From Mycobacterium uberis (GTDB taxonomy: Bacteria; Actinomycetota; Actinomycetes; Mycobacteriales; Mycobacteriaceae), in assembly GCF_003408705.1 (NCBI RefSeq), contig NZ_QAYL01000015.1:1-64000 (forward strand): a stretch of DNA of 64,000 nucleotides. Reading direction: 5' to 3'. Position numbers and translations under genes: made by a program. This document shows, one piece after another, positions 33,166-43,437 of the stretch; within the stretch, counting starts at the first letter, position 1; the number at the start of each line of letters is the position of its first letter. The notes under the pieces are model-generated. The model did not search any database. It saw only the letters and a program-made list of their open reading frames with translations, and was not told where the DNA came from.

Positions 33166-34196
33166 TCCGCGCTGGTGACGATACAAGGAAATTGGCGATC
33201 ATCGGGGGCGACGGAATCGGTCCGGAAGTGGTGGCGCAGGCAGTCAAAATTCTTGACGCGGTGCTGCCGGGCGTGCAGAAGACCACTTACGATCTGGGTG
33301 CCCGGCGTTATCACAACACCGGTGAGACATTGCCGGAGTCGGTGCTCGCCGAACTGCGGGAGCACGACGCTATCCTGTTAGGAGCAGTCGGTGACCCCTC
33401 AGTTCCCAGTGGTGTGCTGGAGCGCGGTTTGCTGTTGAGGTTGCGCTTCGAGCTAGACTATCATATAAACCTGCGACCGGCCCGATTGTATCCAGGCGTT
33501 AGCAGTCCGCTTGCGGGAAAGCCCGAGATCGACTTCGTGGTGGTTCGCGAGGGTACCGAAGGTCCCTATGCTGGTACCGGCGGCGCGATCCGTGTCGGAA
33601 CACCCAACGAGGTGGCCACTGAGGTGAGTGTGAATACCGCCTTTGGTGTACGCCGGGTGGTGCAGGATGCGTTTGAGCGGGCACGACAGCGCCGCAAGCA
33701 TCTGACGCTAGTGCACAAGAGCAATGTGCTGACCTACGCCGGGGCCTTGTGGTGGCGGACCGTGCAGGAGATTGGTGAAAAGTACCTCGACGTCGAGATC
33801 GCTTATCAACACGTCGATGCAGCCACTATCTACTTGGTCACCGACCCCGGTCGCTTTGACGTCATTGTCACCGACAACCTATTCGGCGACATCATCACCG
33901 ACTTGGCTGCTGCGGTGTGCGGTGGCATTGGCTTGGCCGCCAGCGGAAATATCGATGCCACCCGGGCCAATCCATCGATGTTCGAACCGGTGCATGGCAG
34001 CGCTCCAGATATTGCCGGTCAGGGAATCGCCGATCCGACCGCGGCGATTATGTCGGTGGCGCTGCTACTTGCCCATCTCGGCGAGGATGAGTTGGCTGCC
34101 AGGGTAGACCAGGCGGTCGCGAGTTATTTGGCGACTCGTGGGAACAAGCAATTTTCCACCGGCGAAATTGGCGAACGGATAGCTGCCGAGCTCTAG
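33162..34196 (+). CDS. leuB: 3-isopropylmalate dehydrogenase
   Basis: Protein of 344 residues; ATG overlaps the serA stop. The decarboxylating-dehydrogenase motifs are present: [20 protein letters not shown], the substrate-binding arginines in [11 protein letters not shown] and INLRPARL, and the metal-binding signature [20 protein letters not shown]. It oxidises and decarboxylates 3-isopropylmalate in leucine synthesis. The first eight residues before KLAIIGGDG are extra compared with typical starts, and no better start is obvious. Matches Rv2995c. Co-transcribed with serA. Confidence 0.96.
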   Translation: MIRAGDDTRKLAIIGGDGIGPEVVAQAVKILDAVLPGVQKTTYDLGARRYHNTGETLPESVLAELREHDAILLGAVGDPSVPSGVLERGLLLRLRFELDYHINLRPARLYPGVSSPLAGKPEIDFVVVREGTEGPYAGTGGAIRVGTPNEVATEVSVNTAFGVRRVVQDAFERARQRRKHLTLVHKSNVLTYAGALWWRTVQEIGEKYLDVEIAYQHVDAATIYLVTDPGRFDVIVTDNLFGDIITDLAAAVCGGIGLAASGNIDATRANPSMFEPVHGSAPDIAGQGIADPTAAIMSVALLLAHLGEDELAARVDQAVASYLATRGNKQFSTGEIGERIAAEL

Positions 34197-34289
34197 ATTC
34201 TAAGCTGGGTGGGATTCACCGGACCGACACCAACGGTGCCGCCACGAGCGGGAAGAGTCCGTGCAACGCCTAGTCCGGCGGATAAGCTA

Positions 34290-35345
34290 GTGGTTGGTGG
34301 CGATCAGCGCACCGAAAAGTGGGGGTGCGGCAGCTGCCATGAGCCGCTGGGAGGTGTGCTGAATGCCCAGTGTGCGTTCGCTTCAGAACGGCCTGGCAAA
34401 TTCAGTGATCGCGGTTGCCTTCAATCTGTTGTCGAGTACTCCGATCACCGATATGGCGATCATGAGCAGCAAGTCGTACCGTGCGCTTTGGTCATCAACA
34501 AAGGCCAGCAGAAGTAGAGTCGAGGCAGCAGTCGGGGTGATGATGCGAACAGGTTGCATGCATGAGCCTACGCGGTTGGGCTAGCAGCCGGCCAAGATGC
34601 GCACCAGCGCACCGAGTAGCTGCGTGAAGATCATCAACCCACTCACCGTGGCGACCGACCAGCCATGGTGCTTTACCAGCCAGGACTAGTATGAACGTCA
34701 CCGTTACTGCCTGCGGCATCATCAGCAGCGCTGAGATTGCATGAATTCGTCACAACGTGAAGGACCTGCGATACGGGTTAGCCAGTTTCTTGTTGTTGGC
34801 CGCTGTCCGGGTTTTCCGCGGCGAGTCAACTACGCCGATCGCGTTGACCACCGCGGATATCGTGCATATCAGTGCCGGAAACATCAGGCCTGCATTCGTA
34901 TTGCGCACGGCGAGCTCGGGTATCGCCAAGGTGTTGATGACGATTCCCAACGGTTGTGTGGTCTGATGGATGTCCATCGCGACGCCGTGTTTGTTTGGGG
35001 AAACTAACCAGAGATCAGGACGTCGAGGAATACGAATGCACCCATTGCCACAAACGAGTGGACCGATGCCGCAGTATAGGTAGCGGCTGCGGTTAAATGC
35101 CGAGAGTTTACAGTCATCACGATCCACTCGCCCAGTCGGTCGGTTAAGTAGCCCCAGAAAACCAGCGTTACTACCCAGCCCCAGCTGGGTATCGGAACCA
35201 ACAGTCCGGCCTCGGCCAGCGGGGTTCCACGCGCGGTGACAAACACGGGAATCATGAAGGCAATGCCGTTGATGAACAGGAAGGAGCTAGATGTCACGCC
35301 CACCGAGATTGGAGTGTTATCGACCCAGTGTGCGCCGAGGCGCAA
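34290..35345 (-). pseudogene. Decayed major-facilitator transporter
   Basis: Minus-strand pieces include MIPVFVTARGTPLAEAGLLV and VVTLVFWGYLTDRLGEWIVM (35004-35345), the latter with the MFS loop 2-3 pattern GYLTDRLGE. After a frame change come WLVSPNKHGVAMDIHQTTQP with LGIVINTLAIPEL, and AGLMFPALICTISAVVNAIG (about 34850-35040). Further pieces to about 34290 are weaker. Multiple frameshifts and stops exclude a working transporter. By position it is Rv2994, whose substrate I do not know. Confidence 0.75.
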
Positions 35346-35442
35346 TTGATCTGGTGAGGTCGGGTACTAGGGCGGCGGATCATGCTTGCACATGCACCGC
35401 CACTCCGCGGCGTGCATCCGTCGCCACGCTAGGCTCAGGCAA

Positions 35443-36249
35443 ATGCGCCTTGGTCGAATCGTCCGTTCAGAAGGCGTCGTGTTCGTCAGGATCGAAGGTG
35501 AGCCTGACGATCCCGACAGGATGTCTTCTCGTGAGGTTGTTGCGCACCTGTTTGGTACACTAATTTTTATCGGTCGCTCGTGGCAATTAACCGATGTCCA
35601 GCTGCTGGCTCCGATGTTGGCCAGTAAGGTGGTCTGCATCGGTAAGAACTATGCCGATCACATCGCTGAGAGGGGCAGCCAAGCGGTCCTAGTGTTGTCA
35701 GATCCAGTGATATTTTTCAAGCTCAACACCTCGATCATCGGGATAAAACTTCCGATTCGATTGCACGCCAACGCATCACCTGCGCATTTTGAGGACGAGT
35801 TGGCGCTATTGGTGGGCCGACAGTGGAAGGTAATCCCAGCTGCTCAGGCTACCGACTACATCCTCCGCTACACCATCGGCAATGATGTGTCGGGCCGCGA
35901 TCAACAGCGCGCCGACGGCCAATGGGCTCATGCAAAAGGATACGTTACCTTCTGCTCGGTAGGGTCGTGGATCGTCACCGACCTAGGTCCCCTAGACCCG
36001 GCCGACATCGAACTTCACACTGAAGTCAACGGTGACGTTAGACAACATCGCTGCACCTCAATGATGATTCACAACGCCGGTGCCATCCTGGAACGGATCT
36101 CGGCGGTAATGGCACTGCTGCCTGGCGATCTTATCCTCACAGGAACACCAGCAGGTGTTGGTTCCATCGAAGATGGGGACACCGTTTCTATCACTGTCGA
36201 AGGCATCGGCACCCTCACCAATCCCTCAGTAAGCAAAGGAAAGTCGTGA
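35443..36249 (+). CDS. Fumarylacetoacetate hydrolase-family protein
   Basis: I start at ATG 35443 ([16 protein letters not shown]), the family-typical opening, giving 268 residues. The FAH fold has the metal-binding E-x-E in [13 protein letters not shown] and the aspartate in [11 protein letters not shown], plus the conserved end [13 protein letters not shown] and [16 protein letters not shown]. Usually conserved positions differ: the KPNT loop reads KLNT, the KGHDTFCPVGPW block reads [12 protein letters not shown], and SARD reads SGRD. Homologues act on C-C bonds of 2,4-dioxo or oxaloacetate-like acids. Activity here is doubtful. The frame is intact and overlaps gltX by four bases, so it may persist for translational coupling. 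Matches Rv2993c. Confidence 0.8.
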   Translation: MRLGRIVRSEGVVFVRIEGEPDDPDRMSSREVVAHLFGTLIFIGRSWQLTDVQLLAPMLASKVVCIGKNYADHIAERGSQAVLVLSDPVIFFKLNTSIIGIKLPIRLHANASPAHFEDELALLVGRQWKVIPAAQATDYILRYTIGNDVSGRDQQRADGQWAHAKGYVTFCSVGSWIVTDLGPLDPADIELHTEVNGDVRQHRCTSMMIHNAGAILERISAVMALLPGDLILTGTPAGVGSIEDGDTVSITVEGIGTLTNPSVSKGKS

Positions 36250-37754
36250 CTACAGCAACCTCGGACGGTACTTCGCAAGCAGCAAAAGTCCGGGTCCGAT
36301 TTTGTCCATCGCCCACTGGTATTCCCCACGTCGGGATGGCCCGTACCGCCCTGTTCAACTGGGCTTACGCTCGACATACCGGCGGTACTTTCGTCTTCCG
36401 CATCGAGGACACCGACGCCGATCGTGACAGTGAAGAAAGCTATTGGGCGCTGCTCGATGCGCTGCGCTGGTTGCACCTGGACTGGGACGAGGGGCCGGAG
36501 GTCGGTGGACCTTACGGCCCGTACCGGCAGTCGCAGCGGACCGACATCTACCGTGAGGTGGTGGCAAAGCTGCTTGCGGAAGGAGAGGCCTATTACGCTT
36601 TTTCGACGCCAGAGGAAGTCGAGGCCCGCCATCTTGCTGCCGGACGCAATCCCAAGCTAGGCTACGACAATTTTGACCGAGATCTCACCGACGCGCAGCG
36701 CTCTGTGTATCTGCAGGAAGGCCGTAAGCCGGTAGTTCGGCTGCGGATGCCCGACGAGGACCTCAGTTGGGATGACCTGGTACGTGGGAACACTACCTTC
36801 GTGGCGGGAACTGTTCCCGATTACGTGTTGACCCGAGCAAGCGGAGATCCGTTGTACACCTTGGTCAACCCGTGCGACGACGCGCTGATGAAGATCACGC
36901 ATGTGCTGCGGGGCGAGGACCTACTGTCGTCGACACCGCGACAGGTGGCGCTATATCAGGCGCTGATCCGAATTGGGTTGGCCGAACGTATTCCCGAATT
37001 CGGGCATCTTCCATCGGTATTGGGGGAGGGAACCAAGAAACTCTCAAAACGCGACCCGCGATCGAATCTGTTCACTCACCGTGCCCGAGGCTTCATCCCC
37101 GAAGGTCTGCTGAACTACCTAGCGTTGCTAGGTTGGGCGATTGCCGATGACCGTGACCTGTTCGGTCTCGACGAGATGGTAGCTGCATTCGATGTGGTCG
37201 ACGTCAATTCCAATCCGGCGCGATTCGATCAGAATAAGGCCGAGGCGGTTAATGCCGAGCACATCCGGATGCTCAACTCTGAGGATTTTGCTGGCAGGCT
37301 GCGCGACTACTTCACCGCACACGGCTACCACATCGCTGTGGATCCTGCTAATTACGAAGCGGGCTTCGCCGCCGCGGCCCAGCTGGTGCAGACCCGCATC
37401 GTTGTGCTTGGTGACGCCTGGGACCTGTTGAAGTTCTTCAACGACGACGAGTATACCATCGACCCCAAAGCCGCCGCCAAAGAGTTAGGTTCTGATGCCG
37501 GACCTGTGCTTGAAGCTGCCTGTGCCGCGCTGGACAGTCTGGTGGATTGGACCACGGCGAACATTGAGGATGCCCTCAAGGCCGCACTCATCGAAGGTCT
37601 TGGGCTTAAACCGCGCAAGGCGTTCGGCCCGATCCGGGTCGCTGCCACAGGAGCATCGATCAGTCCGCCGCTGTTCGAATCGTTGGAGCTACTTGGTCGT
37701 GATCGTAGCCTGCAGCGGCTGGACGCTGCGCGAGCACGAATTGCCCCGGCCTAG
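36246..37754 (+). CDS. gltX: Glutamyl-tRNA synthetase
   Basis: Protein of 502 residues from GTG 36246, overlapping the FAH-family stop. Class I synthetase signature [19 protein letters not shown] stands for HIGH, and [12 protein letters not shown] for KMSKS. No zinc-finger cysteines are seen in the acceptor-binding region, as in many actinobacterial enzymes. It is probably the non-discriminating form that also charges tRNA-Gln with glutamate, the substrate of GatCAB in this same window. tRNA-Gln and tRNA-Glu lie directly downstream. Matches Rv2992c. Confidence 0.97.
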   Translation: MTTATSDGTSQAAKVRVRFCPSPTGIPHVGMARTALFNWAYARHTGGTFVFRIEDTDADRDSEESYWALLDALRWLHLDWDEGPEVGGPYGPYRQSQRTDIYREVVAKLLAEGEAYYAFSTPEEVEARHLAAGRNPKLGYDNFDRDLTDAQRSVYLQEGRKPVVRLRMPDEDLSWDDLVRGNTTFVAGTVPDYVLTRASGDPLYTLVNPCDDALMKITHVLRGEDLLSSTPRQVALYQALIRIGLAERIPEFGHLPSVLGEGTKKLSKRDPRSNLFTHRARGFIPEGLLNYLALLGWAIADDRDLFGLDEMVAAFDVVDVNSNPARFDQNKAEAVNAEHIRMLNSEDFAGRLRDYFTAHGYHIAVDPANYEAGFAAAAQLVQTRIVVLGDAWDLLKFFNDDEYTIDPKAAAKELGSDAGPVLEAACAALDSLVDWTTANIEDALKAALIEGLGLKPRKAFGPIRVAATGASISPPLFESLELLGRDRSLQRLDAARARIAPA

Positions 37755-37767
37755 CGCAGGCTAGGCC
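37748..37767 (+). terminator. Hairpin overlapping the gltX stop codon
   Basis: GGCCTAGC and GCTAGGCC form a perfect 8-bp stem with a GCAG loop; the gltX stop (37752-37754) lies in the left arm. No U-tract follows, which is common for actinobacterial terminators. About 220 bases without genes follow before tRNA-Gln. Confidence 0.6.
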
Positions 37768-37987
37768 TGATTGCGAGTTCCCTAACTTGTGCTGTTTCCG
37801 GTGCTCGCCGTCACTGCGCTAGAAAAGAGGTAAGACAAAGCGTGCGGGTTTGCGCGGTAAATTTTTGGTAAGCTGCACGCCGGCCGGCAGTGGCTGGGCA
37901 GAGGTAGTCCATGGACCTATTCAAACGCAGGTAGGCATTCACTATAGTTCACAGGATGTGATCTCAAACAGCGATTTTAGTAGTAAA

Positions 37988-38059
37988 TGGGGTATGGTGT
38001 AATTGGCAACACAGCTGATTCTGGTTCAGCTATTCTAGGTTCGAGTCCTGGTACCCCAG
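37988..38059 (+). tRNA. tRNA-Gln (anticodon CTG)
   Basis: A 72-nt cloverleaf. Acceptor stem TGGGGTA pairs with TACCCCA, the anticodon stem GCTGA/TCAGC encloses loop TTCTGGT with anticodon CTG, and the T arm contains GGTTCGAGTCC. CCA is not encoded. It is preceded by gltX and followed by tRNA-Glu, as in M. tuberculosis. It is charged with glutamate and amidated by GatCAB. Confidence 0.97.
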
Positions 38060-38144
38060 CAAAGTCAGCCAGATTCCCAGCGATGCCCTAAGCAATTCGG
38101 TGGGCCTAGTGGTATGAGCTATGCTAACAGCTCGGATTAGTTCT

Positions 38145-38217
38145 GGCCCCGTCGTCTAGCGGCCTAGGACGCCGCCCTCTCACGGCGGTAGCGTGGGTTC
38201 GAATCCCATCGGGGCTA
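38145..38217 (+). tRNA. tRNA-Glu (anticodon CTC)
   Basis: A 73-nt cloverleaf: acceptor GGCCCCG with CGGGGCT (one G-U), D loop CTAGCGGCCTAGG, anticodon stem CCGCC/GGCGG around CTCTCAC with anticodon CTC, and T arm GGGTTCGAATCCC. Its last three bases overlap the stop codon of the minus-strand gene at 38215. Confidence 0.97.
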
Positions 38218-38730
38218 CAAACCAACCACTGGCCTGTCCCTGGTGAGGTCGACCTGCCCTCCGGCAGGTGCCGGTACGCCGAGCTTGCGGTGATCCCACG
38301 AACGGATACGGCGGGTGACAATGCGGACGCCGACTCGTTTGTTTATTATCCGGTCGATTATGGGTTTTGCGTAGTCGGTGTAAGGGCCAGTATAGCGTTC
38401 CCACATGCTGATTCCTACCCGAAAAAGGAAATCAGGATCGTCGACGATCTCCGCAGTGCCTTCAAAAGACGCCCCGCGTAATGTGTCATACGTGCTGCCT
38501 TCCTCGATTAGAAAGCTGACTCGCGGGTCCCGTTTGAGGTTGACCGCTTTTTGTGATTTGGTCTTGGTTGCCAGCCAAATTTGACTGTCGATGACGGTAT
38601 ACCACATCGCGGTCAAATGTGGCTGACCGTTCGGACCGATGGTGGCTAGCGTACCGGTGCGGCTGTTGACGACGAAGTCAGTGATTTCAGCCTCGGACAT
38701 GACGATGTTTGCGCGCTGATTGGTTCCCAT
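38215..38730 (-). CDS. Pyridoxamine-oxidase-like (F420/FMN) protein
   Basis: Protein of 171 residues of the split-barrel flavin/deazaflavin-binding family. NSRTGTLATIGPNGQPHLTA and MWYTVIDSQIWLATKTKSQK, then RDPRVSFLIEEGSTYDTLRG, are the usual barrel strands. Mycobacterial members often use F420 rather than FMN; an F420 synthesis gene (fbiD) lies in this window. Substrate unknown. Matches Rv2991 with a slightly longer C-terminus, whose stop codon overlaps the tRNA-Glu 3' end on the other strand. The 145 bases upstream lack Rv2990c, which appears deleted. Confidence 0.85.
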   Translation of the reverse strand: MGTNQRANIVMSEAEITDFVVNSRTGTLATIGPNGQPHLTAMWYTVIDSQIWLATKTKSQKAVNLKRDPRVSFLIEEGSTYDTLRGASFEGTAEIVDDPDFLFRVGISMWERYTGPYTDYAKPIIDRIINKRVGVRIVTRRIRSWDHRKLGVPAPAGGQVDLTRDRPVVGL

Positions 38731-38874
38731 TGGATCAGTCTGTCAGGCGATCATCAGCATCGAGCCAATAGCTTAAGAAAAGCACGACTGTGAATTCTGC
38801 GACCAGGCTACGCTGTCCCGAGAGTGCATTGTGTGGTTCGCAGTCGATACGCAGAGTTTTCTACAGGCGGCGAA

Positions 38875-39408
38875 TCAGTGCTCAGCCTCCGATAATAAGT
38901 CAGCGGCCGAGCGTGCACCGAGGTGTTGCCCCATCCGGTCGATGGGTTCAGACACCGATATGGCAGCGACAACGATCGTTATTGGCAGCAAAGCCCCGAT
39001 CGGAACCGTATCGCGAAGGCCCGCAGGAAGTTCCAGTGCAGCAACGCAGACCCATGAGGTGCTTTCGCGGCGATACAGCTGCACGTTTTCGCCGGTGGTC
39101 TTACACAACACAGATAGCACCGCCGCGTCAGCAGCTAGCAATGGATCGTTAACATGGATCGCGAGTTCCCAGATCGTGAGATCAAGCCGCTGCCGGCCCT
39201 CGTCGTCGCGCGCCACCAGACGATGAACCTCCAGTGTGGCCGTCAGACGGTAGGTGGTGGCCCTGGGTAAGCCAGTTTGATCGCACAGTTTGGCCAATCC
39301 GCACGGAGATTCCGCGATCGTGTATAGCAGTGCAACGGCTTTGTCGAGTACGCCGATAGCGCTGTTCTTTCTAACACAAAGATATAGAATTTTATTCCGA
39401 GGTATCAA
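38875..39408 (-). pseudogene. IclR-family regulator with internal deletion (LtbR-like)
   Basis: The HTH domain is intact: AIGVLDKAVALLYTIAESPC and KLCDQTGLPRATTYRLTATL. The effector domain runs to PAGLRDTVPIGALLPIT, then jumps directly to VVAAISVSEPIDRMGQHLG and ends after SEAEH. About 55 residues of the ligand pocket are missing in frame (177 residues versus about 230). The family start position (before RKNSAIGVLDKAV) now reads GTT (39375), so only a TTG at 39408 could initiate. Orthologues (Rv2989, LtbR of corynebacteria) regulate the divergent leuCD. It is probably non-functional, but could make a DNA-binding protein without sensing. Confidence 0.7.
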
Positions 39409-39457
39409 TACAAGTTGACCGGTGAGTCGCTAATGAGGCGAATCGAGGCGCTTAAGT

Positions 39458-40909
39458 ATGGACAACGATAAGAAACAAACAGGCAATGACTACAAGCCTC
39501 GCACATTGGCCGAAAAAGTTTGGGACGACCACGTTGTGGTAGCCGGTCAGGGCTCTTACCAACATCGCGACCCTGATTTGATTTACGTTGATCTGCATTT
39601 GGTGCACGAGGTTACCAGCCCGCAAGCTTTTGACGGCCTGCGTTTAGCTGGCCGGCCGATGCGCAGGCCCGATCTGACCCTGGCCACCGAGGATCACAAC
39701 GTGCCTACCATCGACATCCACAAGCCGATCGCTGACCCGGTGTCGCGCACTCAAGTGGAGACATTGCGGCGCAACTGTGCCGAATTCGGTGTTCGGCTAT
39801 ACCCGATGGGTGATATCGAACAGGGCATCGTTCATGTTGTCGGGCCGCAGTTAGGCCTGACTCAACCGGGCATGACGATAGTCTGCGGCGACAGCCACAC
39901 TTCTACCCATGGCGCTTTCGGTGCACTCGCGATAGGCATCGGCACCTCGGAGGTTGAGCATGTACTCGCCACCCAAACGTTGCCGTTACGCCCGTTCAAG
40001 ACAATGGCAGTCAACGTCGATGGGCGGTTGCCTGCTGACGTCACGGCCAAGGACATCATTCTTGCGTTGATCGCCAAGATTGGCACCGGTGGCGGGCAGG
40101 GCTACGTCATCGAATACCGAGGCAGCGTCATCGAATCGATGTCCATGGAGGGCCGGATGACGATTTGCAACATGAGCATCGAGGCTGGTGCCCGAGCAGG
40201 AATGGTAGCTCCCGACGAGATCACTTACGAGTTCTTACGTAGCCGCCCACACGCCCCGAACGGTGCGCAATGGGATGCCGCAGTAGCCTACTGGCGGCAG
40301 TTGCGCACCGATGCCGACGCTGTGTTCGACACAGAGGTCTATCTTGATGTGACCTCGTTGAGTCCGTTTGTCACATGGGGGACAAACCCCAGCCAAGGAG
40401 TGCCGTTGGCCGCGACGGTGCCTGACCCTGAACTGATGACCGACGACGCCGCTCGACAGGCCGCCGAGAAAGCGTTGGTGTACATGGACCTTCGCCCAGG
40501 AACACCGATACGTCATATCGCGGTCGATGCAGTGTTCGTCGGGTCGTGTACCAATGGCCGCATTGAAGATCTGCGGGTGGTGGCCGATGTGTTGCATGGC
40601 CGCAAGGTGGCCGACGGTGTGCGGATGCTGATTGTCCCTGGTTCGATGCGGGTACGTGCGCAGGCTGAAGCCGAAGGGCTCGGTGAGATTTTTATCACTG
40701 CGGGCGCGCAGTGGCGGCAGGCGGGCTGTTCGATGTGTTTGGGCATGAACCCCGATCAGCTTGCGCCTGGGGAGCGGTGTGCCGCGACGTCTAACCGAAA
40801 TTTCGAAGGACGGCAAGGTACGGGTGGCCGTACACATTTGGTATCCCCGGCCGTCGCCGCCGCCACCGCGGTTCGCGGCACTTTATCTGCTCCAGCCGAT
40901 TTGAACTAG
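39458..40909 (+). CDS. leuC: 3-isopropylmalate dehydratase large subunit
   Basis: Protein of 483 residues, about ten longer than the M. tuberculosis one, partly by an insertion near residue 32 ([20 protein letters not shown]). The aconitase-family motifs are present: [20 protein letters not shown], and three cysteines for the 4Fe-4S cluster in [14 protein letters not shown] and [14 protein letters not shown]. With LeuD it isomerises isopropylmalate in leucine synthesis. Matches Rv2988c; leuD follows after 40 bp. Divergent from the decayed regulator across 50 bp. Confidence 0.97.
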   Translation: MDNDKKQTGNDYKPRTLAEKVWDDHVVVAGQGSYQHRDPDLIYVDLHLVHEVTSPQAFDGLRLAGRPMRRPDLTLATEDHNVPTIDIHKPIADPVSRTQVETLRRNCAEFGVRLYPMGDIEQGIVHVVGPQLGLTQPGMTIVCGDSHTSTHGAFGALAIGIGTSEVEHVLATQTLPLRPFKTMAVNVDGRLPADVTAKDIILALIAKIGTGGGQGYVIEYRGSVIESMSMEGRMTICNMSIEAGARAGMVAPDEITYEFLRSRPHAPNGAQWDAAVAYWRQLRTDADAVFDTEVYLDVTSLSPFVTWGTNPSQGVPLAATVPDPELMTDDAARQAAEKALVYMDLRPGTPIRHIAVDAVFVGSCTNGRIEDLRVVADVLHGRKVADGVRMLIVPGSMRVRAQAEAEGLGEIFITAGAQWRQAGCSMCLGMNPDQLAPGERCAATSNRNFEGRQGTGGRTHLVSPAVAAATAVRGTLSAPADLN

Positions 40910-40949
40910 CTCGTCCGGCCTGAATTGAGTAAGGGAGTATGGGGTACAC

Positions 40950-41546
40950 ATGGAAGCCTTCCACACCTACACCGGCATTGGCATGCCGCTGCGGCGGTCC
41001 AATGTTGATACCGATCAGATTATTCCGGCGGCCTTTTTGAAGCGTGTCACCCGAACCGGTTTCGGGGACGGCTTGTTTGCGACGTGGCGGGCTGATCCTT
41101 CATTTGTGCTCAATCTCAGCCCGTTCGATCGGGGTTCCATCCTGGTCGCCGGGCCCGATTTCGGGATCGGGTCGTCGCGTGAGCATGCGGTGTGGGCGCT
41201 CATGGACTATGGATTCCGGGTGGTTATTTCGTCTCGATTTGGTGATATTTTTCACGGTAATGCAGGCAAGGCGGGGCTGCTAGCGGCTCAAGTAGCCCAA
41301 GATGATGTCGAACTTCTGTGGAAACTCATCGAACAGAGCCCAGGGTTGGAAATCACTGTCAATCTTCAACATCGAAACGTCACGGCGGGAACGGTGGTGT
41401 TGCCGTTCAAGATTGACGACTACACTGCTTGGCGACTGCTTGAAGGACTCGACGATATAGCACTTACGCTGCAGAAATTCGACGAGATCGAGACATTTGA
41501 GTTGGCTCGTCCGGAGTGGAAACCGCGGACAGTATCCACCTCCTGA
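40950..41546 (+). CDS. leuD: 3-isopropylmalate dehydratase small subunit
   Basis: Protein of 198 residues with the swivel-domain pattern of Leu[21 protein letters not shown], then [20 protein letters not shown] and [15 protein letters not shown]. It completes the active site of LeuC. ATG start after a weak GGAGTATGGGG. Matches Rv2987c. A 214-bp gap before hupB has no gene. Confidence 0.97.
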   Translation: MEAFHTYTGIGMPLRRSNVDTDQIIPAAFLKRVTRTGFGDGLFATWRADPSFVLNLSPFDRGSILVAGPDFGIGSSREHAVWALMDYGFRVVISSRFGDIFHGNAGKAGLLAAQVAQDDVELLWKLIEQSPGLEITVNLQHRNVTAGTVVLPFKIDDYTAWRLLEGLDDIALTLQKFDEIETFELARPEWKPRTVSTS

Positions 41547-41760
41547 AGGGTCGAACTGGCCGGGTTTTCCGCTCGTTAACCAACGCTGCCGGGTGTATTT
41601 TTCTCCTCCCGCTACCAGTTAAGGGCAGCAACCAGATTGCGATAATTTCCGACGTTGTTTCAGTGAAATTGCGCGTGGCTCTTGGAAATCAGCGGGCTGA
41701 GGGTTTACCGTGTCCACTAGTCGGTTCGAAAACGAGGACCACTGACTTCGGAGGATTTGG

Positions 41761-42360
41761 ATGAACAAAGCAGAGCTCATTGACGTGCTGACACAGAAAT
41801 TGGGCTCGGACCGTCGGCAGGTGACCGCCGCCGTCGAGAATGTCGTTGATACGATTGTGCGCGCGGTACATAAGGGCGACAGTGTCACCATTACCGGGTT
41901 CGGTGTGTTCGAGCAGCGTCGCCGAGCTGCACGTGTGGCCCGCAACCCCCGCACTGGCGAAACGGTGAAGGTGAAGCCGACGTCCGTCCCGGCATTCCGC
42001 CCGGGTGCGCAATTTAAAGCGGTTGTGGCTGGCGCACAGCGTCTCCCAGCGGAAGGACCAGCGGTCAAGCGTGGTGTAGCGACCAGCGCAGCCAAGAGGG
42101 CAGCGGTTAAAAAGGCTCCAGCCAAGAAGGCCGTAGCTAAGGCTCCGGCCAAGAAGGCCGTAGCTAAGGCTCCGGCCAAGAAGGCTGCGACCAAGAGGAC
42201 GCCCGCCAAAAAAGCGACCAAAGCGGTGAAGAAGGTCGCCGCCAAGACTCCGGTGCGCAAGGCAGCGACCAAGGCTCCGGTGCGCAAGGCAGCGACCAAG
42301 GCTCCGGCCAAGAAAGCTCTAGCCAAGAAGGCTACCGCCGCCAAGCGGGGTCGTAAGTAA
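41761..42360 (+). CDS. hupB: HU-like nucleoid protein with Lys/Ala/Pro-rich tail
   Basis: Protein of 199 residues. Residues 1-90 are a classical HU domain ([40 protein letters not shown]). Residues 100-199 are a basic tail of [13 protein letters not shown] repeats like eukaryotic histone H1, encoded by 27-bp tandem units. It compacts DNA; in leprosy bacilli the surface-exposed homologue is described as a laminin-binding adhesin to Schwann cells. A GGAGGATTTGG ribosome site precedes ATG. Repeat number makes length variable between strains. Matches Rv2986c (hlp). Confidence 0.97.
   Translation: MNKAELIDVLTQKLGSDRRQVTAAVENVVDTIVRAVHKGDSVTITGFGVFEQRRRAARVARNPRTGETVKVKPTSVPAFRPGAQFKAVVAGAQRLPAEGPAVKRGVATSAAKRAAVKKAPAKKAVAKAPAKKAVAKAPAKKAATKRTPAKKATKAVKKVAAKTPVRKAATKAPVRKAATKAPAKKALAKKATAAKRGRK
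42121..42174. repeat. 27-bp tandem repeat in hupB, two copies
   Basis: Two identical 27-base units (start GCCAAGAAGGCCGTAGCTAA) each encode AKKAVAKAP. In frame, so copy changes alter only tail length. A second repeat follows at 42253-42306. Confidence 0.9.
42253..42306. repeat. Second 27-bp tandem repeat in hupB, two copies
   Basis: Two identical 27-base units beginning GTGCGCAAGGCAGCGACCAA encode VRKAATKAP. Together with the first pair, it marks hupB as a likely length-variable locus. Confidence 0.9.
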
Positions 42361-42377
42361 GGAAGTAACTAGTCCTA

Positions 42378-42427
42378 ACGCAGATACCCTTTGGGTGGCA
42401 GCAACGCCGCTCAAAGGGTATCTGCGT
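42378..42427. terminator. Bidirectional terminator between hupB and mutT1
   Basis: A perfect 16-bp inverted repeat, ACGCAGATACCCTTTG and CAAAGGGTATCTGCGT, encloses an 18-nt loop and lies between the converging hupB and mutT1 ends. It begins 18 bases after hupB and ends one base before the mutT1 stop. Pairing extends outward into CTA/TAG. It can act in both directions. Confidence 0.85.
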
Positions 42428-42428
42428 A

Positions 42429-43364
42429 TTAGGCCCGTACGTTGGTTGCAAGCGCGCTGCCGACGTGGTCGGCTGCCGCTAGTCGGCCGGCCGACAGTGA
42501 CAGCACCCATGTGCTGCCCTTGCGATTGCGTGATTTGTCGGGGCGTACTTCGTCGCGTTCGCACCACCACGCGATCAGGTCTGGAATCACTTTGCCCTGC
42601 GAACAGATCACTGGCGTTCCTGGCTGTGCCGCGATTCGCAGCACTCGCTGTCGGCCATGTGTGGGGTTCTTGGCGTAGGCCTCCTCGGTTAAGCTGGGCT
42701 CATTGTGGATCGGTACACCCAATTCTGTGGCGACCGGTTCTACCGTTTGATGACAGCGCAACCGATCGGCCGCATACACATCGGTGGCACCAAAGGCAAG
42801 CAGCTGTCCGATCAATGCTTCCGCCTGTGCGCGGCCCTGTTTGTCCAAAGGTCGCTTGGTGTCATCCTGGGAGAAGCGTGACTTCCTGCCGGCGTTCCCG
42901 TGCCGGACGATCAGCACGGTTCGCGTGTTAGCTGGCTGTTTAGCGAACCGGCGCAATACTTTTCGATCCTGCGCGTAATCCAGTCTTTTCATTGCGTCGG
43001 TAATTGGTAGCCAGAGCAGTTCGTCGACCTCGCCGTTAGGGACGAATTGTCCCCTGGTGCTGCGCGCTGCCCAGTAGTGCACCTTCTTGACGCGTTGATC
43101 GATCGGGTAATTCACCGCAATGAGCCGTGCGCCAAGTGTCGCGTGGTGACCTGTCTCCTCGAACACCTCTCGTACGGCCGTTACCGGAGCAGTCTCGCCA
43201 GGGTCCACTTTACCTTTGGGCAGCGACCAGTCGTCGTAACGAGGACGGTGGATTACGGCAATCTCGATGGCCGGGTCGGAATTTCCCGGTCGCCATAACA
43301 CCGCCCCCGCGGCGTAGACGATCTGACCATCGGAGCGCCGACGGGATGAGTTCTGGATCGACAC
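42429..43364 (-). CDS. mutT1: MutT1: Nudix hydrolase fused to a histidine phosphatase domain
   Basis: Protein of 311 residues. The N-terminal Nudix domain has a complete box, [20 protein letters not shown] followed by TG. The C-terminal domain is of the histidine-phosphatase type, with [15 protein letters not shown] and a later histidine in [15 protein letters not shown]. The enzyme removes 8-oxo-dGTP/GTP and diadenosine polyphosphates, limiting oxidative mutagenesis. Matches Rv2985. It lies 74 bp downstream of ppk on the same strand. Confidence 0.95.
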   Translation of the reverse strand: MSIQNSSRRRSDGQIVYAAGAVLWRPGNSDPAIEIAVIHRPRYDDWSLPKGKVDPGETAPVTAVREVFEETGHHATLGARLIAVNYPIDQRVKKVHYWAARSTRGQFVPNGEVDELLWLPITDAMKRLDYAQDRKVLRRFAKQPANTRTVLIVRHGNAGRKSRFSQDDTKRPLDKQGRAQAEALIGQLLAFGATDVYAADRLRCHQTVEPVATELGVPIHNEPSLTEEAYAKNPTHGRQRVLRIAAQPGTPVICSQGKVIPDLIAWWCERDEVRPDKSRNRKGSTWVLSLSAGRLAAADHVGSALATNVRA

Positions 43365-43437
43365 CTCAACTCCTGCAGGTTAATTGGGTTAGGACCATTC
43401 ACAGTCGTGGATGTGGCCACAAGATCACCAAACAGCA

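Noticed and set aside
42441..42931. Plus-strand frames over mutT1 (for example 42395-42931)
   Set aside because: They lie antisense to a complete Nudix/histidine phosphatase gene and start inside the terminator.
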